42,571 bases of DNA. Origin: Nocardioides sp. Its GTDB lineage: Bacteria; Actinomycetota; Actinomycetes; Propionibacteriales; Nocardioidaceae. The notes below the pieces were generated by a model. It was not told where the DNA came from, searched no databases, and saw only the letters and a program-made list of their open reading frames with translations. Positions 1-7,593 of this stretch are shown one piece after another. The DNA lies in NCBI GenBank assembly GCA_026786275.1, contig JAJAYJ010000168.1, positions 1 through 42,571 of the forward strand. The letters are read 5' to 3'. Position 1 is the stretch's first letter; every line of letters begins with the position of its first letter. A program made the position numbers and the translations under genes.

Positions 1-323
1 GGCGCGGGAGCCAGCACCTCGACGCCGCCTCCGAAGACCAGCACCGGCAGCACCCGACCAGCACCGCGAGCGTGCGGGTCAGCGACCACCACCGGGCCGC
101 GCGCCGGTCCCCGGCCCGCCGGGCCGCGAGGAACAGGGTGTGGGCGAGCACCACGGCGAAACCGATCTGCGGCAGGTCGGCGCTCCAGTGCGGCCGGCAG
201 CGCGGTCCAGCCGTGGAGCACCAGCCCCCAACCGACCGGGTCCGGGAGTAGGTCGTAGCCCCGGGCGGCGACCCTGAGCGCGACGATGACGAGCCCCATC
301 GCGATCCAGGGCAACGGCCTCAC
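1..323 (-). pseudogene. Frameshifted small membrane-type protein, runs off the left edge
   Basis: Reading the minus strand from a GTG at 323 gives VRPLPWIAMGLVIVALRV followed by GYDLLPDPVGWGLVLHGW, a hydrophobic start typical of small actinobacterial membrane proteins. Near 178-200 the sensible reading moves to another frame (DLPQIGFAVVLAHTLFLAAR, then WWSLTRTLAVLVG). Near 55-66 it moves again (VLPVLVFGGGVEVLAPA). No single frame carries the whole protein, so two indels are inferred. The gene continues past base 1. The family is not recognised with confidence. It could be a real pseudogene or the result of base-calling indels. Confidence 0.5.
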
Positions 324-344
324 CGACCCAGGATAGGGACGGTC

Positions 345-728
345 TCAGGGGTGCTCGTGCGTCACGGCCTCGACGTTGTGGCCGTCGGGATCGCGCACGA
401 AGACCGCGTAGTAGCTGTCGTGGTACTCGGGGAAGATCCGGGGCGCGTGCAGCACCTCGGCACCGGCCGCGAGCGCGGCGGTGTGTACGGCGTCGACCTC
501 TGCGGCGTCTGCCGCCCGGAAGGCCAGGTGGTCCTCGCGGGCCGCGCCGCACTCGTTCGGGCTCAGCCAAAAGGCCGGTCCGCCCTCGCGCCCGGCCAGG
601 CCCACCACCGGGCCGCCCGGTGTCTCGAAGCGGAGCACCTCGTGGAAGCCGAGGGGGGCGAACACCGAGGTGTAGAACCCCAACGACGCCTCGACGTCCG
701 CGACTTGGATGCCCACGTGGTCGAACAT
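345..728 (-). CDS. VOC-fold (glyoxalase/dioxygenase superfamily) protein
   Basis: A 127-residue protein beginning MFDHVGIQVADVEASLGFY, the usual opening of a single vicinal-oxygen-chelate module. The second beta-alpha-beta-beta-beta unit contains EDHLAFRA and ends YYAVFVRDPDGHNVEAV, the standard VOC C-terminal signature. Candidate metal ligands are His4, the His in EDHLAF and the Glu in NVEAV. An upstream in-frame start would add nine residues (MAVLREHRG), but the family normally begins at the MFDHV methionine. VOC proteins include glyoxalases, extradiol dioxygenases and thiol transferases acting on antibiotics, and the substrate cannot be read from sequence. It lies 53 bp downstream of the MATE exporter on the same strand, so the two may be cotranscribed. 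Confidence 0.85.
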   Translation of the reverse strand: MFDHVGIQVADVEASLGFYTSVFAPLGFHEVLRFETPGGPVVGLAGREGGPAFWLSPNECGAAREDHLAFRAADAAEVDAVHTAALAAGAEVLHAPRIFPEYHDSYYAVFVRDPDGHNVEAVTHEHP

Positions 729-781
729 GCCTCGATGCTCTCGCAGCACCGCCACGTTCGGAAGGGGTGCCGCGGATCAGA

Positions 782-2116
782 TCAACCCGCGCCGGTCACC
801 ATCCACGCCCCGCCCCGGGCCCGGGTGAGCAGCACGACGGCCCGCGCGCCCAGAAAGACGACTGAGAACACGACCCAGATCGTGACCAGCCCGCGGCTGG
901 AGGCGAGCAGCACCAGCGGCGCGTGCACGAGCAGCGCGACCAGGCCTCCCCAGGCCAGGTACCGACCGTCGCCGGCCCCGATCAGGACCCCGTCGAGCAC
1001 GAACACGACCCCCGCCAGCGGCTGGGTCACCGCGATCACGAGCAGCACCGGCACCAGCAGTTGCTGCACCCGGTCGTCGGTCACGAACAGGCCGCCGAGC
1101 ACCGGGCTGAGGCCGGCGAGGGCGAGCCCGGTGACGACGCCGCTGACCAGGCCCCACTGCACCATCCGTCGGGTGGCCGCGCGGGTGCCGCTCACGTCGC
1201 CCGCCCCCAGGAGCCGTCCGGTGATGGCTTGCGCGGCGATCGCCACCGCGTCGAGCACGAACGCCAGGAACCCCCACAGCGTCATCGCGAGCTGGTGGGT
1301 CGCCAGGTCGACGGTCAGGTCAGCCCCCGCGGCGCCGCGCGCCACGGCGTACGCCGTCACGAGCAGCGCCGTACGCAGGGTCAGGGTGCGCACCAGCAGG
1401 GGTACGCCGACGCGCGCGGCCGTGCGGATCCCGGCCAGGTCGGGGCTGAGCGGGCTGCCTTCGCGGCGGGCTGCCCGCACGACCACCGCGGTGAGGCCTG
1501 CCGCGCTGGCGACCTGGGCGATCACCGATCCGAGCGCCGAGCCGCCGATCCCCAGGTCGAGGCCGTAGACGAGCACCAGGTTGAGCACGATGTTGGCGAG
1601 GTTCCCGGCGACGGCCACGACCAGCGGGGTCCGGGTATCCTGCAGCCCGCGGAGCACGCCGGTGGCGGCGAGCATCAGGAGCAGCGGGGTGATGCCGAGC
1701 ACGGCGACCCGCAGGTAGGTCGTGGCCTGGGCCGTCACCGGGTCCGAGGCCCCGAAGAGACCGACGAGCGGCTCGGTCAGCAACAGCCCGGCGCCGGTGG
1801 CCATCGTCCCGATCACGACCGCGAGCCAGAGCCCGTCGACGCCCTGGGCCAGGGCACCCCGCACGTCACCGGCCCCGAGCCGCCGGGCGACCCCGGCGGT
1901 GGTGCCGTAGGCCAGGAAGACACAGAGCCCGACCACGCTCTGCAGCACGACGGCGGCGATGCCGAGACCGGCCAGCTCCGTGGTGCCGAGGTGCCCGACG
2001 ATGGCCGCGTCGCTCAGCAGGAACAGCGGTTCGGCCACAAGAGCCAGGAACGCGGGCACTGCAAGGCGCAGGATCTCCCGGTCCTGGGCTCCCGGCCGGA
2101 ACCGACGACGAGTCAT
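782..2116 (-). CDS. MATE family efflux transporter
   Basis: A 444-residue, strongly hydrophobic protein with about 12 membrane segments in two similar halves, the length and layout of MATE (multidrug and toxic compound extrusion) transporters. The N-terminus RLAVPAFLALVAEPLFLLSD followed by AAIVGHLGTTELAGLGIA is the typical DinF-like MATE opening, and the second half starts near LATHQLAMTLWGF. These are inner-membrane proton- or sodium-coupled antiporters that expel organic cations or other solutes; the substrate here is unknown. A MATE gene beside dnaB is a recurring arrangement in actinobacteria (recalled, not checked), though here it is transcribed away from dnaB. The ATG at 2116 has no strong Shine-Dalgarno sequence. 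Confidence 0.92.
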   Translation of the reverse strand: MTRRRFRPGAQDREILRLAVPAFLALVAEPLFLLSDAAIVGHLGTTELAGLGIAAVVLQSVVGLCVFLAYGTTAGVARRLGAGDVRGALAQGVDGLWLAVVIGTMATGAGLLLTEPLVGLFGASDPVTAQATTYLRVAVLGITPLLLMLAATGVLRGLQDTRTPLVVAVAGNLANIVLNLVLVYGLDLGIGGSALGSVIAQVASAAGLTAVVVRAARREGSPLSPDLAGIRTAARVGVPLLVRTLTLRTALLVTAYAVARGAAGADLTVDLATHQLAMTLWGFLAFVLDAVAIAAQAITGRLLGAGDVSGTRAATRRMVQWGLVSGVVTGLALAGLSPVLGGLFVTDDRVQQLLVPVLLVIAVTQPLAGVVFVLDGVLIGAGDGRYLAWGGLVALLVHAPLVLLASSRGLVTIWVVFSVVFLGARAVVLLTRARGGAWMVTGAG

Positions 2117-2339
2117 GTAAGAGACACTATCGGCACCTGACCCTTATCCGAACGCATCATTCGGCCGGTGGATAACCACGCGTGCGCCAACCGAATAGAC
2201 GCCAAGTCGACATCGGCGGGGCTCGACGGCAGGACAGGAGCCCACCATCCCATCGTGGCGCCAACTATTTCTCCTCCACACTCGTGTGCCATCCGTTCTT
2301 GCAGGTCACAGCGATGTGGAGGGTTCAGATCGCGAGCCC

Positions 2340-2426
2340 GTCCACAGGCTCGTCCCCAACCTCTGCACACCCCTGGGCGTGTCGTCCACGGGCTTTGCCG
2401 AGTTATCCCCAACCCCTGTGGACAAC
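2340..2426. promoter_or_regulatory. Cluster of DnaA-box-like motifs upstream of dnaB
   Basis: The roughly 500-bp gap between the MATE gene and dnaB (2117-2614) holds no convincing gene. It contains TTATCCCCA at 2403-2411 (one mismatch to TTATCCACA), a perfect TTGTCCACA on the minus strand at 2417-2425 facing it, GTCCACAG at 2340-2347 and GTCCACGG at 2393-2400. TTGTCCACA is the known actinobacterial DnaA box. Whether DnaA binds here, and whether it controls dnaB, is inference. No AT-rich unwinding stretch is visible. Confidence 0.45.
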
Positions 2427-2614
2427 GGGCTGTGCGGGCCGGTCACCCAGGCCGTACGGTCACGTCGTCGTGAGTGGCGGCGCTCGGCTCGTCCGTCGGC
2501 CCCAGCGGGGTGTCGGTGCCGCCCCCTAGCGTCGTGCACGCGCCGCCACCCAGCCCCCGAGGCACCCCCCGAGCAGCACCGCGTACCTCCCCCGACCGCA
2601 GCACCGGAGTCCTT

Positions 2615-4033
2615 GTGAGCCTCACCGAGTCCGACACCCGGGGCCTGCCCGAGCCCCCGTTCGAGGAGTGGGGCGACGGCCCGGCGCCGTACGCCCCAGG
2701 CGAGCGGCCGACGACCCCGGGTGACCGCACCCCGCCCCAGGACATGGCCGCCGAGCAGTCGGTGCTGGGCTCGATGCTGATCTCCAAGGACGCGATCTCC
2801 GACGTCTCCGAGGCCGTCCGCGGAGTCGACTACTACCGCCCCATCCACGAGACGATCCACGACACGATCATCGACCTCTACGGCCGCGGCGAGCCGGTCG
2901 ACATGATCACGGTGGCCGCCGAGCTGCACCGCCGCGGCGAGCTGGCCCGGATCGGCGGGGCGCCCTACCTGCACACGCTCTCGGCCAACGTCCCGATCGC
3001 CGCCAACGCCGCCTACTACGCCGAGATCGTGCGGGAAAAGGCGATCCTGCGGCGCCTGGTCGACGCCGGCACCAAGATCGTGCAGAGCGGGTACGCCGGC
3101 GAGGGCAAGGTTGACGACATCGTCGACAACGCCCAGGCCGAGATCTACCAGGTCACCGACCGCCGCTCGGCCGAGGACTACGCCCCGCTCAGCGACATCA
3201 TGGACGGCGTCCTCGACGAGATCGAGGCGATCGGCAACCGCGAGGCCGGCCTCTACGGCGTGCCGACCGGCTTCGCCGACCTTGACGACCTGACCAACGG
3301 CCTGCACGCCGGCCAGATGATCATCGTCGCGGCTCGACCGGCCATGGGGAAGTCGACCCTGGCCCTCGACCTGTGCCGCGCGGCGTCGATCCACAACAAC
3401 CTGGCCAGCGTCTTCTTCAGTCTCGAGATGACGCGTTCCGAGATCACCATGCGGTTGCTCTCCGCTGAGGCGCGGGTGCCGCTGAACCACATCCGCAACG
3501 GCCAGATGAACGACGACGACTGGCACCTGCTGGCCCGCAAGATGGGCGAGATCTCGGGTGCGCCGATGTTCATCGACGACTCGCCCAACATGACGATGAT
3601 GGAGATCCGGGCCAAGGCGCGCCGGCTCAAGCAGCGCCACGACCTACGGCTGATCGTGATCGACTACATGCAGCTGATGAGCTCGGGCAAGAAGGTCGAG
3701 TCCCGCCAGCTCGAGGTCTCCGAGTTCTCCCGCCAGATCAAGCTGCTGGCCAAGGAGCTCGGGCTCCCGCTCATCGCGCTCTCCCAGCTCAACCGTGGTC
3801 CCGAGCAGCGCTCGGACAAGAAGCCGATGATGAGCGACCTGCGCGAGTCGGGCTCGTTGGAGCAGGACGCAGACATGGTCATCCTGCTGCACCGCGAGGA
3901 CGTGTACGAGAAGGAGTCGACCCGCCCCGGCGAGGCCGACCTGATCGTGGCCAAGCACCGCAACGGTCCGACCCGCGACATCACCGTGGCCTTCCAGGGC
4001 CACTACTCCCGCTTCGTGGACATGGCGCACTGA
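2615..4033 (+). CDS. dnaB: Replicative DNA helicase DnaB
   Basis: A 472-residue hexameric replicative helicase that unwinds DNA ahead of the fork and recruits primase. After a roughly 40-residue acidic/proline-rich actinobacterial leader, the DnaB N-terminal domain starts at PPQDMAAEQSVLGSML. The RecA-like domain carries Walker A ARPAMGKST (about 240-248), Walker B LIVIDYMQLM (about 346-355), the SQLNRGPEQR segment and the arginine-finger region SDLRESGSLEQDADMV. The sequence runs straight through the ATPase core with no intein. GTG 2615 is chosen because GGAG lies six bases upstream and the leader length fits; the frame is open further upstream (to 2474), but those residues look non-coding. 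dnaB is normally essential. Confidence 0.97.
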   Translation: MSLTESDTRGLPEPPFEEWGDGPAPYAPGERPTTPGDRTPPQDMAAEQSVLGSMLISKDAISDVSEAVRGVDYYRPIHETIHDTIIDLYGRGEPVDMITVAAELHRRGELARIGGAPYLHTLSANVPIAANAAYYAEIVREKAILRRLVDAGTKIVQSGYAGEGKVDDIVDNAQAEIYQVTDRRSAEDYAPLSDIMDGVLDEIEAIGNREAGLYGVPTGFADLDDLTNGLHAGQMIIVAARPAMGKSTLALDLCRAASIHNNLASVFFSLEMTRSEITMRLLSAEARVPLNHIRNGQMNDDDWHLLARKMGEISGAPMFIDDSPNMTMMEIRAKARRLKQRHDLRLIVIDYMQLMSSGKKVESRQLEVSEFSRQIKLLAKELGLPLIALSQLNRGPEQRSDKKPMMSDLRESGSLEQDADMVILLHREDVYEKESTRPGEADLIVAKHRNGPTRDITVAFQGHYSRFVDMAH

Positions 4034-4051
4034 CCGATCCCTCCTGGACCG

Positions 4052-4684
4052 TTGGCCCCGATCGAGGTCGCGGTGTCGTTCGCGCTGTTCCTCGTCGTCT
4101 GCATCTCGGGGCTCATCCTCGCGGTGGGCGCGGTCGACCTAGCTCTGACCGGATCGACGTCGGTGTCGTTGGCCGGCGTGGGCGATCGTCCGTGCGTCGA
4201 GGTCGATACGTGGGGGGTCGGAGCCATCACTGCCCACGAGTCGGACCTGGTCCAGCTGCGGACCGAGGCGTCAGCCGTGCCGCGCCGGTGGGACCTGTGC
4301 CTGGAGGACGCGAGCACCCCGCAGCACGCCGCGGCGACATCGATCGTGCTCGGTCCGTTCTTGTTCGGGGTGGGCGCGCTGCTGATGATCCGTCGTGCCG
4401 TGCGGGTCGCGCGACGCCGTGGCCTGTTCACCGACACCACGGCCCGGGTGGTCCCTCAGCTGGGCCTCTACCTCGTGCTCGGCGCCGTCGGCGGCTCGTT
4501 CGCGGTCGCTGCCCTGCGCGGAGCCGTGGTGAGTGCGGCGCTCGATGGCGTGAGCTGGACCAAGCAGCTGTGGGCACCGGACCTGCCGTGGATCCTGATT
4601 CTGGTCGGGGTCGGGGTGCTCAGCTTCGCCCGTGTCCTGCGCTCGGCGGTGCCGCTCCAGGCCGAGGTCGACGCGACCGTATGA
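4052..4684 (+). CDS. DUF2975-type membrane protein
   Basis: A 210-residue protein with four predicted membrane segments: about residues 8-30, the long one around TSIVLGPFLFGVGALLMI, LGLYLVLGAVGGSFAVAAL, and DLPWILILVGVGVLSFARVL. A polar extracytoplasmic loop lies between the first two, and RRAVRVARRRGLFTD precedes the third. This layout, with the FTDTTAR stretch, matches DUF2975 proteins, which are usually coupled to a small HTH partner, as here. The function is unknown; a membrane sensor or partner of the regulator is inferred. The open frame begins with TTG at 4052. A GTG at 4073 with GAGG five bases upstream is an equally good start. It lies 18 bp after dnaB and may be transcribed with it. 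Confidence 0.75.
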   Translation: MAPIEVAVSFALFLVVCISGLILAVGAVDLALTGSTSVSLAGVGDRPCVEVDTWGVGAITAHESDLVQLRTEASAVPRRWDLCLEDASTPQHAAATSIVLGPFLFGVGALLMIRRAVRVARRRGLFTDTTARVVPQLGLYLVLGAVGGSFAVAALRGAVVSAALDGVSWTKQLWAPDLPWILILVGVGVLSFARVLRSAVPLQAEVDATV

Positions 4685-4923
4685 CGCCGCGGGACCGCGA
4701 GTCGCCACAGGTTGTCGTGGTTCGTCTCGACCATCTTCTTCGAGACCGTGACATGACCCGCACCGCGCTCGCCGAGAGGGTCGGCATCAGTGTGGTCAAC
4801 CTGTCGATCCTCAAGAACGGTCGCGCCCGGGCCATCCGGTTCAGCACCCTGATCGCGATCTGCGACGTCCTGGACTGCCAGCCCGGAGACCTGCTGGGCC
4901 TAGAGCAGACTCCCGCCTCGTGA
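4681..4923 (+). CDS. Small Cro/C1-type HTH regulator, partner of the DUF2975 protein
   Basis: An 80-residue protein whose ATG overlaps the stop of the DUF2975 gene by four bases (ATGA), so translation is coupled. It reads VVVRLDHLLRDRDMTRTALA, then ERVGISVVNLSILKNGRARA, then IRFSTLIAICDVLDCQPGDL and LG. This is the classic compact helix-turn-helix of the YozG/HTH_26 group, ending in CDVLDCQPGDLL. Such proteins bind operator DNA as dimers. Pairing with a DUF2975 membrane protein is a known recurring two-gene unit, and autoregulation or membrane-linked signalling is likely but unproven. Confidence 0.9.
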   Translation: MTPRDRESPQVVVVRLDHLLRDRDMTRTALAERVGISVVNLSILKNGRARAIRFSTLIAICDVLDCQPGDLLGLEQTPAS

Positions 4924-5017
4924 CCGGGCGGGCAGCACCGGCCTGCCGCTGATGGCCTCCCCGCTGGGCACGGGCACCCTCTGCCCGACTGATCCGACTC
5001 TGCGGCGACTGCGACCC

Positions 5018-5635
5018 TCACCACGGGGCGCGGCGCGGCCGGTCGCGGAGTGCGTTCTCGATGATGACCGCCAGCATCACGATGCCGGTCAGCACGGCGA
5101 TCGCGGCCGTCGCCGTTGCGGTCCAGATCAGTCCGACGACGACGGCCAGCACCCCGAGGATGGCCATGGCCAAGCCCAGCCGCCGGAACATGGGCGTGTG
5201 GAACGCACGTGCGAACGGGAGGAAGTGCAGTCCGACGGCAAGCACGATCACGCCGGGGATGACGGCCGGCGCCCCGCGGGCTTCCAGGACGATCCGACCG
5301 ACCTGGATCAGGACGATCATCCCGGCAACACTGCCGAGGTAGACCAGCCCCGCTGTCCGGGGCACCGGCCGTGGCCGGGTGAACCGCCGGGGCATCACGT
5401 AGACCGCCCAGGCAAAGGCGACCAGCGCCGCCGCCCAGACGACGACCGCACCGAGCGACCAGGCGGCCGACAGGTGTGCGCGGTTGGCGTGGACGAAGAC
5501 GCTGGCGCCGACTGCGCCGATGAGAGCGCCCCCAGTGCGCGGGTCGGCCAACCGCCGGAACCCGCGATCGACGGCGTCGTCGTCCGGAGCGGACGGCGAC
5601 CGGGTTGGTTGCTGGGGCCTGGCCATCCGCAGCAC
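5018..5635 (-). CDS. Six-TM integral membrane protein of unknown function
   Basis: A 205-residue protein with a polar N-terminus (PQQPTRSPSAPDDDAVDRGF) and about six membrane helices: GGALIGAVGASVFVHA, LGAVVVWAAALVAFAWAVYV, TAGLVYLGSVAGMIVLIQVG, APAVIPGVIVLAVGLHFLPF, LGLAMAILGVLAVVVGLIW and IAVLTGIVMLAVIIENAL. The GLHFLPFARAF segment is reminiscent of several uncharacterised bacterial membrane families, but no function can be assigned. The GTG at 5635 has AAGG about five bases upstream; ATG 5626 is an alternative. It lies 32 bp after the broken YceI gene on the same strand. The 94 bp between its stop and the HTH gene contain only a weak imperfect hairpin. Confidence 0.75.
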   Translation of the reverse strand: MLRMARPQQPTRSPSAPDDDAVDRGFRRLADPRTGGALIGAVGASVFVHANRAHLSAAWSLGAVVVWAAALVAFAWAVYVMPRRFTRPRPVPRTAGLVYLGSVAGMIVLIQVGRIVLEARGAPAVIPGVIVLAVGLHFLPFARAFHTPMFRRLGLAMAILGVLAVVVGLIWTATATAAIAVLTGIVMLAVIIENALRDRPRRAPW

Positions 5636-5667
5636 GATAGCCTTGCTGCCGTCACAGGAGGATCCCG

Positions 5668-6225
5668 CTATGCGCTGCCGGCAGACGTCGTCGTCGCCGC
5701 GGCGACGAGATCGAACTCGAGGGTTACCTGCCGGCCGGCCGGCCGGCCATGCCTTTGACGCCCGTCACCCCGAAGGCGTACCGATCCAGCTGTGCGACGG
5801 CGTGGAGCCTGATGTCGGTCCCGGAAGCGGTGGCCCGGTCGACGGTGATCTCGACGGTGAGTGCTGCCGTGCGCCGTGACGTCGCCGCTCACCCGCCACT
5901 GGTCACCGTCCGCGCGTACGGCAGTGCTGCGAAACGAGATCTCCGGGTACTGCTCGACGTCGAGCAGCGCCTTCGACGTGACGTGCTTGTCCCGCCGCGT
6001 CTTGTCCGAGGTGAACGTCGCCGGATCGACGCTGAGTCGTACCTCCGACGCGGAGGTCGGTTCGGCGACCTCGATCGCGCCAGCGGCGACCGCAAAGGTC
6101 GCCTGCACTGCGCCCAGTCCGAACATGTGCCGTCCGGTGTACCGGACGCTCGATCGCATCGGGTCGACCCGGTACGTGCCAGGAGGTGGCAGCTGCACGA
6201 CATTGTCCGAACCGGTCCCGGTCAT
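5668..6225 (-). pseudogene. YceI-family lipid-binding protein, two compensating frameshifts
   Basis: The N-terminal part reads VVQLPPPGTYRVDPMRSSVR, then YTGRHMFGLGAVQATFAVAA, then SKALLDVEQYPEISFRST, clear YceI-family sequence (a lipocalin-like barrel that binds isoprenoid-type lipids). After SGDVTAHGS near 5862 the homologous reading switches frame to LTVEITVDRATASGTDIRLH, then AVAQLDRYAFGVTGVKGMAG, which would stop at 5724. The end VTLEFDLVA is back in the first frame. The second switch falls at a CCGG-repeat run (about 5733-5750), a likely slippage site. An unshifted reading gives an Arg/His-rich nonsense middle, so the product is probably inactive. Start ATG 6225 has GGAAGG upstream. Real mutation and sequencing error cannot be told apart here. 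Confidence 0.8.
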
Positions 6226-6346
6226 GCTGCACGTCCTTCCGCCCTGCCCCCGCAACTGATCTGAACCCACAACGACGGCAGGACAGCCGGAAAGCCTGCC
6301 TGCATGCGCTCGTCCGTCTGCTGGTCGACTCCCACTCGATCCGGAC

Positions 6347-6367
6347 GTCTACCAGAAGTAGACTGGT
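6347..6367. promoter_or_regulatory. Nested inverted repeats, candidate operator of the toxin-antitoxin pair
   Basis: Just before the antitoxin ATG (6371) lie GTCTAC (6347-6352) and GTAGAC (6358-6363), a perfect 6-bp inverted repeat with a 5-bp spacer. Interleaved with it are ACCAG (6351-6355) and CTGGT (6363-6367). Type II antitoxins usually repress their own operon by binding such palindromes. That role is inferred from position. Confidence 0.45.
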
Positions 6368-6370
6368 GTC

Positions 6371-6610
6371 ATGGCTGATACAACGACCGTCAAGGTGCAC
6401 ACGAGCACGCGCGACCTCCTCTTGGCACTCGGGGCCTCCAGGCGGGAGAGTGCCGACCAGGTCATCCGAGCAGCGCTGGCGGCAATGCAGCGCGACGAAC
6501 GTCGCCGGGTCGCGGCGGCCGAGGCCCGGGCGATCAAGGACGACCCGGAGGATCGCGCCGAGATCGCGGCGATCCAGCGGGACCTGGCCGCGCTGCGGGC
6601 GGGGTCATGA
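6371..6610 (+). CDS. Type II antitoxin (MazE/RHH-like), partner of the PemK/MazF toxin
   Basis: A 79-residue protein. The N-terminus MADTTTVKVHTSTRDLLLAL is a short beta strand followed by helices, as in ribbon-helix-helix DNA-binding antitoxins. The rest (RRESADQVIRAALAAMQRDE, then AAEARAIKDDPEDRAEIAAI) is a charged helix likely to wrap the toxin. It is expected to neutralise the downstream toxin and repress the operon. Its stop overlaps the toxin ATG by four bases, a normal antitoxin-toxin arrangement. The exact antitoxin family is assigned mainly from the partner. Confidence 0.8.
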   Translation: MADTTTVKVHTSTRDLLLALGASRRESADQVIRAALAAMQRDERRRVAAAEARAIKDDPEDRAEIAAIQRDLAALRAGS

Positions 6611-6912
6611 GGGGTGAGGTCTATCGGCTGCCTGCCCGAGGCAAGGGGCACGAGCAGCGGGGCCGACGGTACGCCGTCGTACTTCAACCGGACTGGCTCA
6701 CCCTGAGCACCTGGGTCGTCGCCTTCACCAGCACCAGCGCCCGTGAAACCAGCTTCCGCCCATCGGTCGAGATCGGAGGCCGTGGAACCCTGGTGATGTG
6801 CGACCAGATCGCCACCGTGAATCTGAACCGCCTCGCCGAGCCCGCCGTCTTCCTCACGCTCGAGGAGATGCAGCGAGTCGACGCTGCACTCTCCTTGGTT
6901 CTTGACCTGTAG
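6607..6912 (+). CDS. PemK/MazF-family mRNA interferase toxin
   Basis: A 101-residue toxin of typical MazF length. The N-terminal MRGEVYRLP and the GRRYAVVLQPD strand are the PemK/MazF SH3-like barrel signature (RGEVY...RRPAVVLQ). VVAFTSTSARETSFRP supplies the conserved Thr/Ser segment, and GTLVMCDQIATVNLNRL matches the family's CDQ-R-VD--RL motif. Family members cleave mRNA at short specific sequences and arrest growth when the labile antitoxin is lost. The reading frame is intact, so the toxin is probably functional. The unit sits beside a zone of gene remnants (6929-7590), which suggests a locus shaped by gene turnover. Confidence 0.88.
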   Translation: MRGEVYRLPARGKGHEQRGRRYAVVLQPDWLTLSTWVVAFTSTSARETSFRPSVEIGGRGTLVMCDQIATVNLNRLAEPAVFLTLEEMQRVDAALSLVLDL

Positions 6913-6928
6913 CTCTCGCCGGACCAGG

Positions 6929-7100
6929 TCACGCCAACAGCTCCATCCTCGACGAACTGCCGAACGTCACCCGGGGATCCCACTGGCACGCCCGCGCCGG
7001 CCGCGGCTGGGCGAGTCTGGCCCCGGCCCGTTGGACGAGCAGACAGAACGGATGCCCAGCCGGATCGGCCATCACGTAGAGGGGTTCACCCTCGTCAGAG
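6929..7100 (-). pseudogene. C-terminal remnant of a VOC-fold protein
   Basis: On the minus strand one frame reads EGEPLYVMADPAGHPFCLLV and then stops after about 30 more residues at 6929. The YVMADPAGHPFCLLV stretch is the hallmark end of actinobacterial VOC (glyoxalase-like) proteins. No start codon or N-terminal half is found; a stop in the same frame cuts it off just upstream. It is therefore a decayed fragment with no expected product. Confidence 0.55.
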
Positions 7101-7296
7101 CCTCACGAGTCGACTGCAGCTGTGCTTGCAGGTACTCCTTCGCGAACTGATCGATCACGAGGCACGAGACCGCCACGCGGGCCCTGCTGCAACAACAGGT
7201 GACCCCTCGAACCCGTCCCACGCCACGAGTGCCAGTCACGAGCCATCAGCGGTGTGAGGTCGGGCGCACCGGTACCTGCCAGGCTGCTGTCATGTC

Positions 7297-7470
7297 TTGT
7301 ACGACCAACCAGCTCGCACCCGACCCCGTCATCCTTGCGTTTTCCCCTTCGGGGCTCCTGCCGCGTGCAGAACAGCCCGGTCAATCGGGTGCCTAGCCAC
7401 GGCACGAACGCCTTCGGGTCCTCCTACGCGATCGACCTGGTCCGGTCGACGAGCACGGGCGATCTGCGCC
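7297..7470 (+). pseudogene. Remnant of an M23-type metallopeptidase-like gene
   Basis: Around 7350-7443 a plus-strand frame reads RVQNSPVNRVPSHGTNAFGS, then SYAIDLVR. From memory, this resembles the segment N-S-P-x-x-x-V-P-S-H-G-T-x-x-[FY]-G-x-x-Y-A-I-D-[LF]-V found in actinobacterial M23-family (lysostaphin-like) proteins. A neighbouring frame carries VFPFGAPA just before, suggesting a frameshift. No start, catalytic HxH motif or continuation was found, so this is a fragment. The rest of 7100-7593 shows nothing coding that I can support. Confidence 0.45.
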
Positions 7471-7593
7471 TCGGACCTGGCGGGGCCTCGTCGCCCCCGA
7501 ACCACCGGAAACTTCGTGCCTCCGCGGGAACCCTCCGCGGCAACCTTGCACGTCAGCCCCTGCCCCGGGTGTCGCGCCGGCGACAATCGACCT

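Noticed and set aside
2117-2614. Possible chromosomal origin oriC
   Set aside because: DnaA-box-like motifs are few, there is no AT-rich unwinding region, and dnaA/dnaN are not adjacent. Kept only as a regulatory candidate.
2306-3640. A 444-codon minus-strand frame opposite dnaB
   Set aside because: Antisense shadow of dnaB with no recognisable motif.
4921-5017. Terminator between the HTH gene and the membrane protein
   Set aside because: Only an imperfect GGGCAG/CTGCC stem with a bulge; too weak to list.
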